From the NCBI GenBank assembly GCA_977017575.1, contig CDRNVI010000164.1, positions 310,001 to 374,000 on the forward strand: a stretch of 64,000 nucleotides of DNA. Direction: 5' to 3'. Positions 42,379 to 55,974 of the stretch are shown piece by piece (the first letter of the stretch is position 1; the number at the start of each line of letters is the position of its first letter). The stretch comes from Paramoeba atlantica (Eukaryota; Discosea). The notes under the pieces are model-generated. The model was not told the DNA's origin, did no database searches, and saw only the letters and a program-made list of their open reading frames with translations. The position numbers and the translations under genes were made by a program.

Positions 42379-45300
42379 TTAACCCCTTTCTCTCGAGACT
42401 GTGTTTGTCATTGAGGAAGAAAACATTTTCCAAACACCCAAAACTTCAATTGGAAGAATTGAACCACAAAGCCAAATCAAGGGAGCCAACTCTGTCGCCC
42501 ACAAAACAATCACAAAATAGACGGTTGGACTGTCAACAATGTAATAAATCAGAAAAGCAATACAATTTAAAAGTAAGCAGATGGAGGTTGCGAGAAGCTT
42601 TCGAAACCATTTTCCGATTTTTGAAGAGTTTCCTTTCTTCCAAAAATAACCCAAAATAGCAAGAACAATCCCCGCAAAAGCCAAGACAACAGACTTGTAA
42701 ACAATTCGAATGATTTCCACAGATTCATCCGCATCGGTGGTCTCGCAAACCCGATTATCACAAGAACAATTCAAATCCCCAGAGGAATCAGAAGTGGCAA
42801 GAACTGCAATAACAATTCCAAACGAGAGCCACACAACCAAAAGACAACAAAAGATTGTTTTCCAAACACGAGATTGAGGCAAACCGGAGTTTCCAGACTG
42901 AAAAGTGTAATAAAATGTCACAAGAATTTGGACAAAGACTCCAAGATAAAAGAAAGTGGGAAGCTCAATCAAAATGTAATCAACGATATCATCATCCGCT
43001 GGAAGAACAAGAGTCCCAACAAGAAAGAAATAAATCCCACGAACAACAAACAACATCGAAGTTTGGAAAAGAAGGCACAATAACGCGATTGTGGGATTGT
43101 ATTTGAAATGAAGAAACATAAAACAAACAACTAAGACAAAACCCACTGAAAAGAGAGATCCAGAAAGAAATAAGAAAACTTCTTCCACCCGTGACAATCC
43201 ATTATCACCATTCGGATCCTCTATTCGAGCAATCAAAGCAAAAGATATCGATGAATTTTCACTCTGAATAACAATGTCCGAACCACAAAGAAAAGTAGGA
43301 CTATTGTCCTCCTTCCCTTGTACAATTTGATCCAACAAAAGAGGCCGAAACTTATTTGGCGAAACCATCACACCAAAGTCCAATATCCCGTATTTTTCCG
43401 GTTCTTGCCCAGAAAACCTTTTCCGAATACAAAATTGATCAATATAAACTGTCTCTCGTACATTGGCGAGAGAAAGATCAACAATATCACTCAAAACTTC
43501 ACCAACCACAATTCCATCCCGATTATAAACTTGAGCATAGGAATTTCTCACTTCATTTTTCGCCACAAAACTTAATGCCAAAGATTTTGTGATCAGAGAC
43601 AAACGTAAATTCGTTACAAAAACTTCCATTGTCACACAAACAATCTGTTGCACCCCCGTCTCAGTCATACTTAAAAGGGCGTGTGTTGTGGTAAGCGAAA
43701 CATTCTCGCTTTGGCAAAGGATTTGCGTTTGTAGTAAAGTTGTGTCTGGTGGATCATGTGTTGCACAAGAAGAAGGATTTTCTGCCTCTGCTTTTCTTTC
43801 AAGAGAGGTCCCTGCTGTAATATTGAGAGTTGGGCAATGACATGAGGTGAATCGGAGAGGGCTTGTTGAAGTTCCACAAATAGCCTAAAAAGAAATTAAG
43901 ATTTCAATTCATTTGAAAAAAATAAAAATAAACAAGAGGGAAAAAAGAGAGTGAGAGAAAATGCCCAAAATGACCTGGTTGGCAACAAAAGTCGTCCATG
44001 ATAAAGAAGAAGATAACTTGGCAAACTTATTTGCCAATTCAAAGTCGATAAAAGCTCCTGATTGACTGGCGGAGACCATTTGTTCTTCGACCCAATGTGT
44101 TGGGAGGAGCTTTCCCCTTGCCCATTCAGCACTCCTCCAATTGTAGAGGGGTATTAGTTCACCTGATGAGGAGAACAAAATGAATCATCTCACAAAATTT
44201 TGGGTTTCAAAAAAAAAAAAAGAAAATATCCAAACCTTTTTCAGAATCACATTCCTCTTTCGTACTCACAATCATGGTTCCCCGCTCTTGAGACAATTTT
44301 GATAAACAACCAAAACCATGTGCCTCACAATCTTCACGTGTAAAAGTTTTGTTGATAATCTGGGCTTTAGCTGCAATACATTCCGAGATCTCAATAATAT
44401 CAGGATGCAAGCATCTATGAAAAGAAAAAAAAGTTAAAAAGAATACCAACACCAACAAAAAACACATTAATGAATCTCAAACAATAACTTAAAAATGGTG
44501 ATAAAGAAACAAAGAAAATAAAAAACCCAAATGGGGTGGGAGTCGACCAAGAAGGACAGACAACCTTCCTGTTAACGGTTGCCAAGAATGGCACAACACA
44601 ACTCCACGAATTATGGTGGTTGAAATAGAGATCATCATCACACCACCCAACAACACCATTTTCACATTCACTCTTCGAGCATGGCTCAAAATAACTCTCA
44701 ACACACCCAAGAAAATTTTGGATTCCTTTTCTTTCAAAAGAACATTGCTCTTCAACTGAAGTGTCATCACAAGAAGCAAAAATGAGTCCTCTTCGTGCAC
44801 ACTCTTGCTGAGAATTAAACGAGGGGAATAAGCAAATTTGGTTCTCCCATTTCCCTCTAGCAAGAAAACACTCATGATCGCTCTCAACTTCTTTGAAACA
44901 AACGGAAGACCGTGAAATAACACGAGGCACACATTTTGAGTCATCCGACTTACAGTAACCGGTACAAAAACCATTCTCTCCACACTCATCTTCTGCCATA
45001 GTACTGGCTGGTAGGATATCACCCTGCGGTGTCACACAAACATTTTCCGACCCACAACTTTCTTCTTCAATCTCGACAGGGTGATAAAAAGTTTCGTCTC
45101 CCCATTCTTTCTTCACAACCCCACAAAAATATTCTCCTCCGAGAGTGTCACAACGAAGTCCACAATACCCATCAGAGAAATCACGGCAGTTGTCTCGATT
45201 ACAGCGCAAGGTATCACATCCGTCCTCCAGTTTCATAAAGTAAGGGAAATACTCGTTCCCATAAAAAAGTGTTGACTCACACTGAATTGGGAGATTACAA

Positions 45301-48300
45301 GTTGGATCAAGACATGGTTGGGGTCCGGATATTGCAGAACAGCAAGAACATGTTGGATCGGTAAAATCTAATGAAAATACGAATTCAGGAGAAAATCGGG
45401 ACCCGCCTGCATCATAAGTGACACATCCAGATGATGAGGATTTTGTAAAGAGTGCTTGAAGAGCCCCCAAAGATTCTTCAGTTGGAGTTACTTGAAAGTC
45501 AAACTTTGGATCAGCAAGAGCAAAAAATCCCTTTAAAGTCGGGGACATAGATTCCAAAAAGCATTGCAGAAAGATAAATGATGACATCTCAGGGGTGTCG
45601 TCACAAAGTCCGGTCAAGTAATTACATTCGGGTTGGTAATTCGGGGAATTCTTAATGCGAGATTCAATTATACAATCACCATCACTCTTACACACTCTTC
45701 CCCTCTTGTTTGAATCTCTCTCAAGAGCTTGTTCTTTACAAGATTTGTACCAATAAAGGGGGTCTCGATCAAAAGTCCCACATAATCCCTTTGTAACGTG
45801 CGATGTATCAATCTCATAGTCAACCAAATTTAAATTAAGACACGCTTCATCTTCGTCATTTTCCAAAGGGCAAAGATTTTCGTCTTCTTTCACACCTCCT
45901 CCTCTTCTCCCTGCAACAGAGCTGGAATTTCTTTTTTCATTTAAAATAGCGTTAAATTGTGCCTGACAAGCAACCCATGTATTATTAAACCGAATTCCAT
46001 CAAGTTCAATCAATGTTGAAAGTAAAGATCCAAAATCAATTGCAAGAAGATCATTAATATCTCGAACCTCGTTGAGGAGTTTGTTGGTCTGGGCATCCAC
46101 TCGATCTGCTAGCTCCATGAAGAGATTGGTATCACAAACAATCCTTTTTTGGGTAGGGCAAATTATTCGATCTGGTGCCAATTTCCGCCCATTTTCGTCG
46201 ACCAAACCCCTTCCGAAATACAAACAAAATTCATCTCTATTCTTATCAACAAAAATCTCATTCACGAAAACATAAAGATTGTTGGGATTAGGATCAACTA
46301 ATGATGGAGTCACTAACACTACTTCAGCAAGGATTTCAGCAAATTCCTTTGGTTTTTTAAAATCTAAGGGATTCAAAATATTCCCAGTCGTACTCCCAGA
46401 CCAAACTACATGCTTTAACTCATCATCACCAGCAAATCGGAAGACCTCCTCAGTGTTCATTCGGTGCGCGGCATCAAGGGCGGGTATTGACTGTAAGTTG
46501 ACAGTTGTGATATTGATGATTGAACTCACCAAGACATCTTCTCCCAAAACGGAAATTGTCTCACCAACAAGATCACAAAAATCCATTGTACCCCCATGCG
46601 GTAACACAATCTCTTCGCCCTCCTTGGTATGGTAGGATACCCTCCCCTGGAAGGAGTTGAATTGGAAATCAAGAACACAATGTCCTTCTTTGATTGTAAT
46701 AGAGTTTTCAGAGAAGTCTCGAACGTGAAAATAAACTGAATCAGGGGTTGGAGGGGGAAGATCGACAATTCGAGCAATAATCACATAAGAGAGAACATCA
46801 GCAGACACTACAGAGATAAAAATTGTCCCAAAACCCAAAGGATAATCAGGGCAGATGAGAACATGTTCACCCCCGTCCTCTTGCTCTTCAAATTGGGCGT
46901 TGTCGATCTCTGGTCCATCAAAACCTACAAAGAGCTCTGGGTCTCCAGAAATAGGCATCACTCTTATCTAAGGGGAAAAATTTTAGAGAACAAAAAAGAG
47001 AATCGACCCCAACTAATTTATGTTGTAAAGAAGGGAATGAAAGTTCCAAAAACAAACCAAAACAGCTTTTGAATGGTCCTCTGCAAAAAAGCGAAATTGT
47101 TGGGTTTGGTGGCCGTCTTGGAATTCAATTGTTTTCTCCACTCCATCTTCAAGTTTGATAAAATTCCCATTTGGAGGTTTGGGTCGAATTTTAAAGCAAT
47201 TTTCTTCCACAGCAACGGGTTGAGTATAATCGCAGCTGGGGAGAAGAAAAGGCCTGAAAACAGTTGTAGGAGGGCAATTCACTGTCTCAAAAATATGTGG
47301 GGCACGATCAAAATTTGTTTCAATCTCAAAGGTAGAATATGTCTCATGCAAAAAGCGGAAATCTTTGTGGATCCAAGTCGAAAATTCATCTTGAACGACT
47401 GGAGGAGGGGGTGACGGTGATGAGAGTGGTGGAGGTGGGGGTGATGGAGGTGGAGGTGGAGGTGGTGGAGGTGGAAGTGGTGATATCAGTGATGATGGTG
47501 GCGGTGGTGGGAGAGGAACTGGAATGCATGGCTGATTGAAAAAAGAAAGGGAACAAGGAAAGCATGACAGTGCGTTGTTTTGTAGATGAACCCAATAAAA
47601 ATTACAAAAGCTACCATTGACCAAGAGCTCTCCAGCCAGTCGGTTGGAAGAAAAATCACAAAACAAACAACCGCCCTGTTGAATGAGAGAAGAGATCACT
47701 TTCAACGTTGAACTTCCACTCAGCCGATTTTCGTACATATTCTGAAAAGAAAATTAAAATTAGAAAGGAGAGAAATGGAAAATAGAGAGAAGGAAAAAGA
47801 CCAAAGATGCAAGTCTCAAATCTGCAAACTCAAGGGGCAGAGAAGAAATCTGATTTCCTGCTAAATCCCTAATCGAGTTTGAATTAGATTCACACCAAAT
47901 GAGTTAAAAATTAATGAAAGATCACAAAAAAAAAAACACAAAAAAACACAAATTTGATTGAACAACATTAAAGTATTCAAAAAAAGCTTTCGAACAATTC
48001 TTGAAGGCCTGAAAGTTGGAAGATCTCCTGTGGAAAGGATGCAAATTTGTTATTTCTCATGTCTCTATGTGAAAAAAAATGAGAGAAGATCCACTCAAAG
48101 AAAGCTCAAAAAAAAATTTGTACAATGTGAATAAGGCTTTCAAGCTTGTTATTTCAATCGGGAAAGAAGAGATTGAATTTTCATCCAGAGACCTTTTGAG
48201 GAATTTGAGTGATATTTCTTTTCACAAAAGAAAGGAGGGTAAAAATACATACAAAACTTTGAGATTTGGGACATTTGATATTGAGGAAGGAATGGTTGTT

Positions 48301-48847
48301 ATCCAACGATTGGCACCGAGGAATCTAAGAAGAAAAAAGGACTTCAGTGAAAGAAAAAAAAAACGGAAAGAAATTGGAAAGAAAAGGGGGAAACATGTTC
48401 TCAAGTTTTGGTCGTGGGTGGGGGAACTGTGGAAAACATTTCACATTATTGTCAGGCATTTGTCTGTCAGAAATCAAAAGAGAAAAGAAAAAGATTAAAT
48501 TAAAAAAATTCAAAATACTTTTCTCCAAAAAAAGAAAAGAAAAAAGAAAAGGATCAAAAAAAAACAAACAGAGTGACAACAACGCCTTCCTCACAAAAGA
48601 CACCAAGCCAAAAACAATGATCACTTGTGCCCCAAGGACTCAATTGAAACCACTCTCTAGTTGCTCCACCACACTCTCTATGAAATTGGACCAACCACTC
48701 TCGATCTTTCTCTCTTTCTCTCTCCAAATCACTCTCGTCTCTCTTTTCTGTTTGAAGCTGTTTTGGAATCTCTCCCCTCTCTTTCTCATGGGTCAAATTC
48801 CCAACACACACCCCAAATAAAAAGAGAAAGACAAAGAAAGACCACAT
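42379..48847 (-). CDS. Giant LRR / Cys-rich / multi-pass membrane receptor
   Basis: One multi-exon gene. Exon 1 (48847-48570): signal peptide MWSFFVFLFLFGVCVGN and a plant-type LRR N-cap (WFQLSPWGTSDHCFWLGVFC). Small exons at 48.5-47.8 kb each carry about one leucine-rich repeat (NRWITTIPSSISNVPNLKVL; NSISSFPIEITSLKALFTL; NNKFASFPQEIFQLSGLQEL; NQISSLPLEFADLRLASL). Exon 47741-47058 ends the LRRs and adds a polyproline/serine stretch. Exon 46967-44527 is an 813-residue ectodomain, Cys-rich toward its end. Exons 44414-44236 and 44162-43975 continue it. Exon 43884-42379 (501 aa) ends with about seven hydrophobic helices (for example FLSGSLFSVGFVLVVCFMFL, VVLAFAGIVLAILGYF, IVLWATELAPLIWLCGSIL). 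Later exon phases agree. Ligand and signalling partner are unknown; surface adhesion or GPCR-like sensing is inferred. Confidence 0.7.
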
Positions 48848-49141
48848 CTCTCCAAAAACCCCTTCTCTTCCCAAAGAGAAAAGAGAGAGAGAGAAAGAGA
48901 ACCAGTTCTTGCGAGAACGATTAGAGACAAAAAGCAGAGAATGGAAAGGAAGAAATTAAAACAGTGCGCAAACGATTTAATTCCTATCTTTGATACCAAG
49001 AAAAGTCCTCGAAATAGAGGACACCACAAATATAGGTGTCCCCCCTTCTTTTGTTCATTCTTTTTTGGGTTGAGCGTTTGTTGTTTCTCGAAAGGAAAGA
49101 AAAAGGAGAGAGCAGAACAGAAGAGAACAACCTTCTGAAAG

Positions 49142-52100
49142 ATGGCAAATAAATTTAGGAACGTTGTTGCCAACGCAGCGAAGGCCCCTATCACACTTGT
49201 TGGGACAGATCATGATAAGGTTGCTTTTTTCTTTGATTGATAGGTTTTGACGTCGATTTTGATATTTATTTTTTGATCTTTTCTTGGACAATAACAATTC
49301 AATATCCAATTGAACACAATCAAAATTGAAGGTCTTGGATTCGTTGGGGCTTGAACTAAATTACCCATCTGGAAGTGATGCCACAAGAGGAAAGGCAGTT
49401 CTTGCTCGGCTGGTTTCTCCGATTGTTCAAGGTTTTTTCTTTAATTATTCAGAGAAGAGATTTTATGAATTATCCACTCAAAAAGAATCGAAAAATGAGA
49501 GAAAAGGGGTCAAAGGGTATATTTTTTGACCTTCCTTCATTTCAATTAGAGAAAGGGTATAACAGAAAAGTTATTTCTGCGGCAACAAAAGAGTTTCTCC
49601 AAAAACTTGAAGGACAATCAACAGAGGATCGCCTTGCAAAACTGACTGCGCCCCCTCCAGGCGTTCGAGGTTCTTCTTTCAATCTTTTGTTTTTTAGAAG
49701 AGAAAAAGAAAGAGAAAAAGAAAGAAAGAAAAGTCCAAAAAGATCAGATTTCTTTTTTTCTTTTCTCTTTCTAACTTAATTCTCAAAACAAACAAAACAA
49801 AACAGGATTCCTTCGAGACCTCTGCCTAAAACATTTCCTCCTCAACAGCGTGCAACTAAGCAACACATTCGCAGAAGTCTCTCTCTCATCCGAAGAACAA
49901 ACCAAAGTCGCCCACACAATCTACATTTGCATGGAACTAAACGACGAAGCCCCCAAACAACATGTCCTTCGATACATCGAAAATTTATGTATGGCCATCA
50001 TCTCTGCGTTGGGAGAAATCAATGAAATTTCGTTGATATCGGTTGTGTTGGATAACAAGGAGGTTTTTCCTACAAAGTATCGAAATATGGCAATTATGAA
50101 TCGGATGAGAGATAATAATTTTCCTGAGTTGGAGATTTTGAAGGAGCATGTTTTGGAGAGTTTGAAGATTGAAAAGGAGAGGAGGATGGATACTATTGAT
50201 TTGAGTGATATTTTGGATGTTTTTGAAAAGCATCCTGAGACTTATATTGAGGTTTTATTTTATTTTGATTTTTATTTCTTTATTTTTTTTTGGAGCTACA
50301 AAATTTGTTTTGTTTTCTCTGATTTTGAGTTGTTTTTTTTTTAATAACTAAAATTTTTCAAATAATCAATTTCCAATTTTTCTATTTTATGATTAAATTT
50401 AATATTGATTCTTTTCACTAAATCCCTTTTTTCTTTTCCCCCTCTTTTCCTCTCTCCCCTCTCTCCCCTCTCTCTCTCCTCTCTCTTTCTCATCTCTTCC
50501 CACTCTCATTCCAAGGCGCTGGCAATGGTATTAAAACCACAACTGCAAAAGCAAGGAGGAGAAGAATCAGAGAAAGCAACTGAGGCTCTTGATCGATTGA
50601 TTAATTTTTTGAAAAAGAGACTTGATCTTTCGAGGAAGGAGAAGAAGATGAATATTTTGTTGGCTCATTTGAGGAAACATCCTGGTTTTTTTTTTGATTT
50701 TTATTTGTTTTATTTTATTTGTTTATTTATTTATTTTTATTTTTTTTCTTTATTTATATTTATATTTTCTTCTTTTATTTTTTATTTTTTTTGATTTTTA
50801 TTTATTTTTATTTATTTTATTTAAGGAATATTTTTCTATGATCTTATCTCTTAAGTTTTGTTTTTTTTTCTTTATTTTTTGTTTTTTATTAATTTTTTTT
50901 GTTGTTTATCCTTTTTTTTTGCCTCAAAAAAGTTTTCTTTTTTAGGAATGTTACTCGCAACAGAAATTGCAAAGTTAGTTTCGTTTGGAGAATTGTACAA
51001 TCTTTTGGTTCGTGTTTCTCGTGAAATGATTTTGGGAGAAACAGGTGGGATGCAATATGCTGAGGATCTTGTTCGAGAGGTTGTTCTTACCTTTTTTTTT
51101 AAGAATTAATTTTTATTTTTGTATTTCTTGAATAATTGTGAAATTATTTATTGATTATTTCTTTTATTTCTTGTTTTAAAAAGTCACAAATTTCATCTTA
51201 TTTCAAGAATAATAACAACGACGATTTTTTAGGGATTTACAGCTCATAAAAAAAAGCAAGAAAACAAAGAAGAGGAAGAGAAAGAAGAAGAGAAAGAAGA
51301 AGAAAGCGATGGTTTTGGTGTGTCTGGTCTGCCATCAATAAGTGAAATTCGTGTGGCTTTTGATTTAAAACCTTTTCTCTTTGACTCAAAAGGAAAACAA
51401 ATCCAAAATTTGTCCACTAAAAGTCGTTCACATAGGTTTTTCTTTCTATCTCTTTTCTTTTTGTTTTGTCCCTTCTTTCTTTTTTCATTCTTTTGTTTTT
51501 TTCTATTTTTTTTTTGTGGAATTCTTGGAGTTTGAATTATTCTTGTTTAATAATTATTCAGTATTGTTTGATATTCTAGAACTTTATATCCAATTAAAAA
51601 TAAAATAATTCTTTTTTTTTGCAGTTACATCGCCGAAATCCTTTTACTCCCCTTCATTAAAGGGCTCTACGAAGCCAAAGCCAAATACCTCAATTTTACT
51701 CTCGAAACAGATAAGATTTTTGATGAATACATCAACGAAGTTAACGAAAAAGCCTCAACTACCGTCTCTCTTGATGTAAAACTCACACAACGAAAACGAA
51801 AAGAGACTCTTTTGAGATTGAAAGACATCTTAGCAACAACTCTCACCGAATTGAGTCGAGCTCCAAAAGAAAAGAAAGAAGAATTATACGGAGTTGTGGA
51901 TGGATTATTAGACTCAGCAGAGAAATTATTACTTGACCGGAGTCGATTTGAGAAGGCAGTTGAACAGGATTTAATTTCATTAAAAAAGAACTCTTCCAAA
52001 AGCCCAGCAGAATCAAGAAGATTGTATTTAATGGCCTCAGATGCCCCACCAAATGGGGTTCGAGCTCCTCCATCCCCATGGACAGAGTTCTTTTGCCAGG

Positions 52101-52752
52101 ATATTCGAGCGATGAAAAGTATTTTTAAGGCTGGTCTTGCTGTTGCTTCGAAGGATACTATTGCTTGGTTGGTTAGTACTTCAGTGACCAGGTAAATTGA
52201 TTCATTTATTTTGTTTTTCGAAAAAAGACCTCATTTGAATTTTTTCTTTATTTTTTTTTTGAAAATAATTTTAAATGTCTTTTTTCTTTTCCTTTCCTCA
52301 GAGTTGTCTCCCATTCTCTCGCCCTAAGTGATAAAAACAAAGAAAAGTTGCGACACAGCAAAGACTTCCAATTTGTTGTCAAATCAGTCTATCTGAACCT
52401 CTCTCCTGGTCTTGTCGAATCTCTCAAAGAAAGTGTGTTTGATTTATTAGCTGGGACTTATGATTATGTACATTGTAAACCAGATGGACCAAGTATTGAA
52501 AAATTGTGTGTTAAATTATTACAAATGGTTCGTCCTTTTATTGCAGAATTTTTTAGATGGTTGCATGAGGTGAATGGAACACATTTGTATTCTTCTTTGG
52601 TTGGGAAAGCGGCTCCTCCAAAGTTTCCTGTCACAAATGCTCCTTGTACTTTTTTTGGTTCTTCTCCTTCTTTTACTACATCTTCTTCTGGGTCAACTCC
52701 TTCTTCAGATTCGGATCGGGGTTCTTGTGAAGGAGGGTGGAAATTGTGGTAG
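49142..52752 (+). CDS. Unrecognised 755-aa helical protein, nine exons
   Basis: Exons 49142-49219, 49332-49431, 49550-49669, 49806-50251, 50516-50684, 50946-51079, 51233-51435, 51625-52191, 52302-52752; every phase agrees, giving 755 aa. The start reads MANKFRNVVANAAKAPITLV. The sequence is almost wholly amphipathic helix with no signal peptide or membrane span, an acidic coiled-coil insert (about 51250-51300, KKKQENKEEEEKEEEKEEES) and a Ser-rich C-terminus ending GGWKLW. No catalytic motif was recognised. A helical-repeat scaffold is the best structural guess. Exon 4 codon use (many C-ending codons at 49806-49960, then mainly T/A-ending) changes abruptly within the exon, which is odd. Convergent with the TRIM-NHL gene, 96 bp apart. 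Confidence 0.75.
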
Positions 52753-52848
52753 GGTCCAAAAAGAAATAAATAAAGTTTTTGTTAAATCGATGAAACCACT
52801 TCTTTTTCGAGAAGGCAAAAAAAAAGAATCTTTTTTTTTGTTTTCTCT

Positions 52849-54924
52849 TTATTTTGCTTTCTCCCAGAATTGAACTGTCTTTGTCTTCTGATCAGAAACA
52901 ATGATTCCACCTCCAAAATCAACACAAACCCCAAACGGACTCTGAGACTGACCCGAACCAAAAGAAAAGAGAAAAGTTCCATCTTTCTCAAATACACAAA
53001 CTCTCTTATTTTCAGAATCAGCAACAACAATCCGATCTCTTCCATCAACTGAAAGACCAGAAGGACCATTCAATTTCGAACCTCGTGAATCTTTCGATCC
53101 AAAAGTTCGAATAAAATTTCCTTCGATATCCATCACCTGAATTCGATGATTCCAATAATCAGAAACAACAATATTTCCCTCCTGATCAATTGCAATTCCA
53201 TTTGGGGTGTTAAATTGACCTTCAGAATTCCCCTTCGAACCAAAAGAACGGATAAAAGTTCCATCACTTTGGAAGACTTGAATTCGGTGATTTCCAGAGT
53301 CAGCAATAATAATTCGACCTTCTTCATCAATTCCGACACTTGATGGTTCCAAAAAAGCGCCTTCTTCTGAACCTTCCCCCCCAAACATATCGAGGAATTG
53401 GCCATCTTTATCCAATATTATAATTTTACAGAGCTCATAATCAACGATAACAACATCTTCGTCAACTCCGATCGCAACATCAATTGGATCTAGAAGCATT
53501 TCAGCTGGTGCAAACTCTCGAATAAACTTCCCCTCTTTGTCCCACAAAGTAACATTATGTTTACCCTCAACAACGAGAATCTTCCCATCACCCGTCTCAA
53601 CCATTCCCCACGGAAATCTCTCCAACTGAACAAGAGAAACAAGTTCAACCCCCGAAGTCACCACTCCCCTCTTCTTTGTTGAAGACCAAGAAGCCTCTCT
53701 CGCAATATCGATTGCAGTTTGAAACACAGTTGAAAACACTCCTTGATCCAAAATAGAACTGTCTATTGGTGTTTGGGACAATCGACCAATCGTATTATAT
53801 CTCATTCTTAAATCGTCCAACCCCAATCCCATTTTTGCGATCTCTGATTCTTTTAATGCCAATTGAATTCTCAGACTTTCCACTTCCTCTTCTGTCTCTT
53901 TCTTTGTCCCTCCAAGAACATCCATCTCCTTCTTTAATGTCTCTCCAATCTCTAAAATCTCATCTCGCTTTTTCTGAGCACTCTTTTCAAGAGGAACAAC
54001 CATCTCTTTATGACTTTCGTGCGTCTCCAAAACACAGGAAAGACAAACAAAAACAGAACATCGAAAACAAAAGCCACTCACAAAAACAGAAGAGTGTTCA
54101 GAACAATATTTCTTCATCTCAATTAAACTACCATCATCGAAATTGTGACCTCGGTGTTGTTGTTGTTGTTGTTGTTGTTGTTTTTGTCGTTTGTGGTTTC
54201 GAGAAAAGATGGTGGAGATGTGAGAAGGGTCGCAAGAATCGCAAATGAACATTTCGCAATTGGGGCAAAACATTGAAGTTCTCTCTCCACAACTCTCGAA
54301 ATTGATACATTTTGAATCTTCTATTGTTGATTTTTAAATTCAATTTACCAAGAAGAGAAAAAAAACTGGACAGAAACCTATCTGTTTTTTCAAAGACAGG
54401 ACTCCCTCAGAAACAAGAATCTGAATTGTTTCAGGAATCAAATAATTTTGATCGAAAGAGTCAACCGATTCACATTTAAATATTTTTCGACAAGAAGGAC
54501 AACAACAACCATCACCTCCTTTCTTCTCACTCTCTTCAAAATCATCACTTTCTTTTCTTTTCTCTGTATTCGCAACGATGCTGCTCACGGATCTTCTTGA
54601 AGAACCTGGATCCCTTGGGATGTTATTGAGAGAAGACGAAAAGGAAGAAGAAGAAGAAGAAGTAGGTATCGTAGAAGAAGGAAAAATCGTCTCTTGAGAA
54701 GGAGAAGAGAGAGAAAATAATTGTTTGAGACAATCAGAACAATAAGAATGCCCACAAGGAAGATCTCTAGGAACTTTCTCCAAACTCATCAAATCAAAAC
54801 AAATTCCACACTCAAACCCTCCATAAAATTCACTCTTCTTCTCATCATCATGTCCTCTCTTTTCTCTTTTCACTCCCCTTTTCTCATCTCTCTTACCCAC
54901 CCGTTTCCTCTTCCCTTTTTCCAT
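52849..54924 (-). CDS. TRIM-like RING, B-box, coiled-coil, NHL protein
   Basis: Exons (minus) 54924-54378 and 54320-52849; 672 aa. Basic N-terminus, then a RING finger: C39, C42, C57, H59, C62, C65, and after a 76-residue Ser/Glu-rich insertion the last pair C142, C145 (CCCPSCRKIF). Exon 2 has two B-box-like zinc regions (CINFESC...CPNCEMFICDSC and CSEHSSVF...CFRCSVFVCLSC), a polyglutamine run, a coiled coil, then four to five NHL propeller repeats (PSSVGIDEEGRIIIADSGNH; PNGIAIDQEGNIVVSDYWNH; PSGLSVDGRDRIVVADSENK). Known TRIM-NHL proteins are ubiquitin ligases that bind RNA or protein through the NHL propeller. The long insertion inside the RING is unusual and might weaken E2 binding. Confidence 0.9.
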
Positions 54925-55158
54925 TTTTGAAAAAAACCAAAAAAACCGAAAAAACTGTTTGTGACCTTTTATGGAAATTTAAATTTCCCATAAAAGGTAC
55001 TAAATGGTTTCATTCCCGCACTCTTCCTTTTTTCACCAAAATAATTTCAAACCAAAATGAAGAGATCTTCTGTTTTTTTCTGGGAGTTCCATTCAGAAGT
55101 TCAATGGAGGAATTTTTTGACCCAAATCATTTGTTAAATATACCAAAAATAGAAAAAG

Positions 55159-55746
55159 ATGCATACAATTAAGTGTGTGGCAGTTGGAGACGGAGCGGTT
55201 GGAAAAACTTGCTTGTTAATGTTGTACACAACACGCTCTTTCCCAGAGGAGTACATCCCAACAGTTTTCGACAATTACGGAACCCACTGTTATGTCGATG
55301 GAAAACTAATCAACTTGGGTCTGTGGGACACAGCAGGCCAAGAGGAGTATGATCGATTGCGCCCTCTTTCCTACATCGGCACAGATGTTTTCTTGGTATG
55401 TTTTTCGGTAATGTCTTTAGCTTCCTTTGAGAATGTCCGATGCAAGTGGATTCCAGAGATCGAACACTATTGTCCTTCTGCAAAAATTATTCTTGTAGGA
55501 ACTAAGTGTGATCTTCGATCTGACGCTTTTGCGATCTTGGAGATGGAAAGCGGTTGGGAACCGATTTCGAAAGAGACGGGAAGCGAGCTTGCGAAAGACA
55601 TTGGAGCAAAGTATGTGGAGTGCAGTGCAATGGTTTCCCAAGATATCAGACATGTTTTTGATGAAGCAATTCGTTCAGTTCTTTATCCACCTGCCAAGAA
55701 AATTAAGCCACCGAAAAATAATCGTTGTGGTTGTATTTTGCTGTGA
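55159..55746 (+). CDS. Rac-like small GTPase 1, intronless
   Basis: 195 aa. P-loop GDGAVGKT, switch [11 protein letters not shown], switch [15 protein letters not shown], guanine-specificity TKCD, SAK-like ECSAM, and a basic tail ending in the CAAX box CILL, which predicts geranylgeranylation. Rac1-like throughout ([28 protein letters not shown]). It directs actin dynamics at membranes by family knowledge. It has no intron and stands on the plus strand, opposite to the four other Rac-like genes. A helix-breaking insert typical of Rho ([15 protein letters not shown]) is present. Confidence 0.93.
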   Translation: MHTIKCVAVGDGAVGKTCLLMLYTTRSFPEEYIPTVFDNYGTHCYVDGKLINLGLWDTAGQEEYDRLRPLSYIGTDVFLVCFSVMSLASFENVRCKWIPEIEHYCPSAKIILVGTKCDLRSDAFAILEMESGWEPISKETGSELAKDIGAKYVECSAMVSQDIRHVFDEAIRSVLYPPAKKIKPPKNNRCGCILL

Positions 55747-55974
55747 GGTATGAAACCAATCGGTGAAAGAGAAACCATTCTCTGGTTCAAGGAAGAGCGA
55801 ATTTGAACATCTTCTTCCTTTCAGCCCCCAAATTTCAGGATTGGCGCTTTTTTTTGTCTTGTCTTGTCTAGGTAGCTATTTATCATGTCATTCTATCATC
55901 CTTCTTTAAAGGATGACAGTCCCTTCTCTTTTCTTTATTTAAATACAAATACAGTCGTGTTCTTTCTTTCCGTC

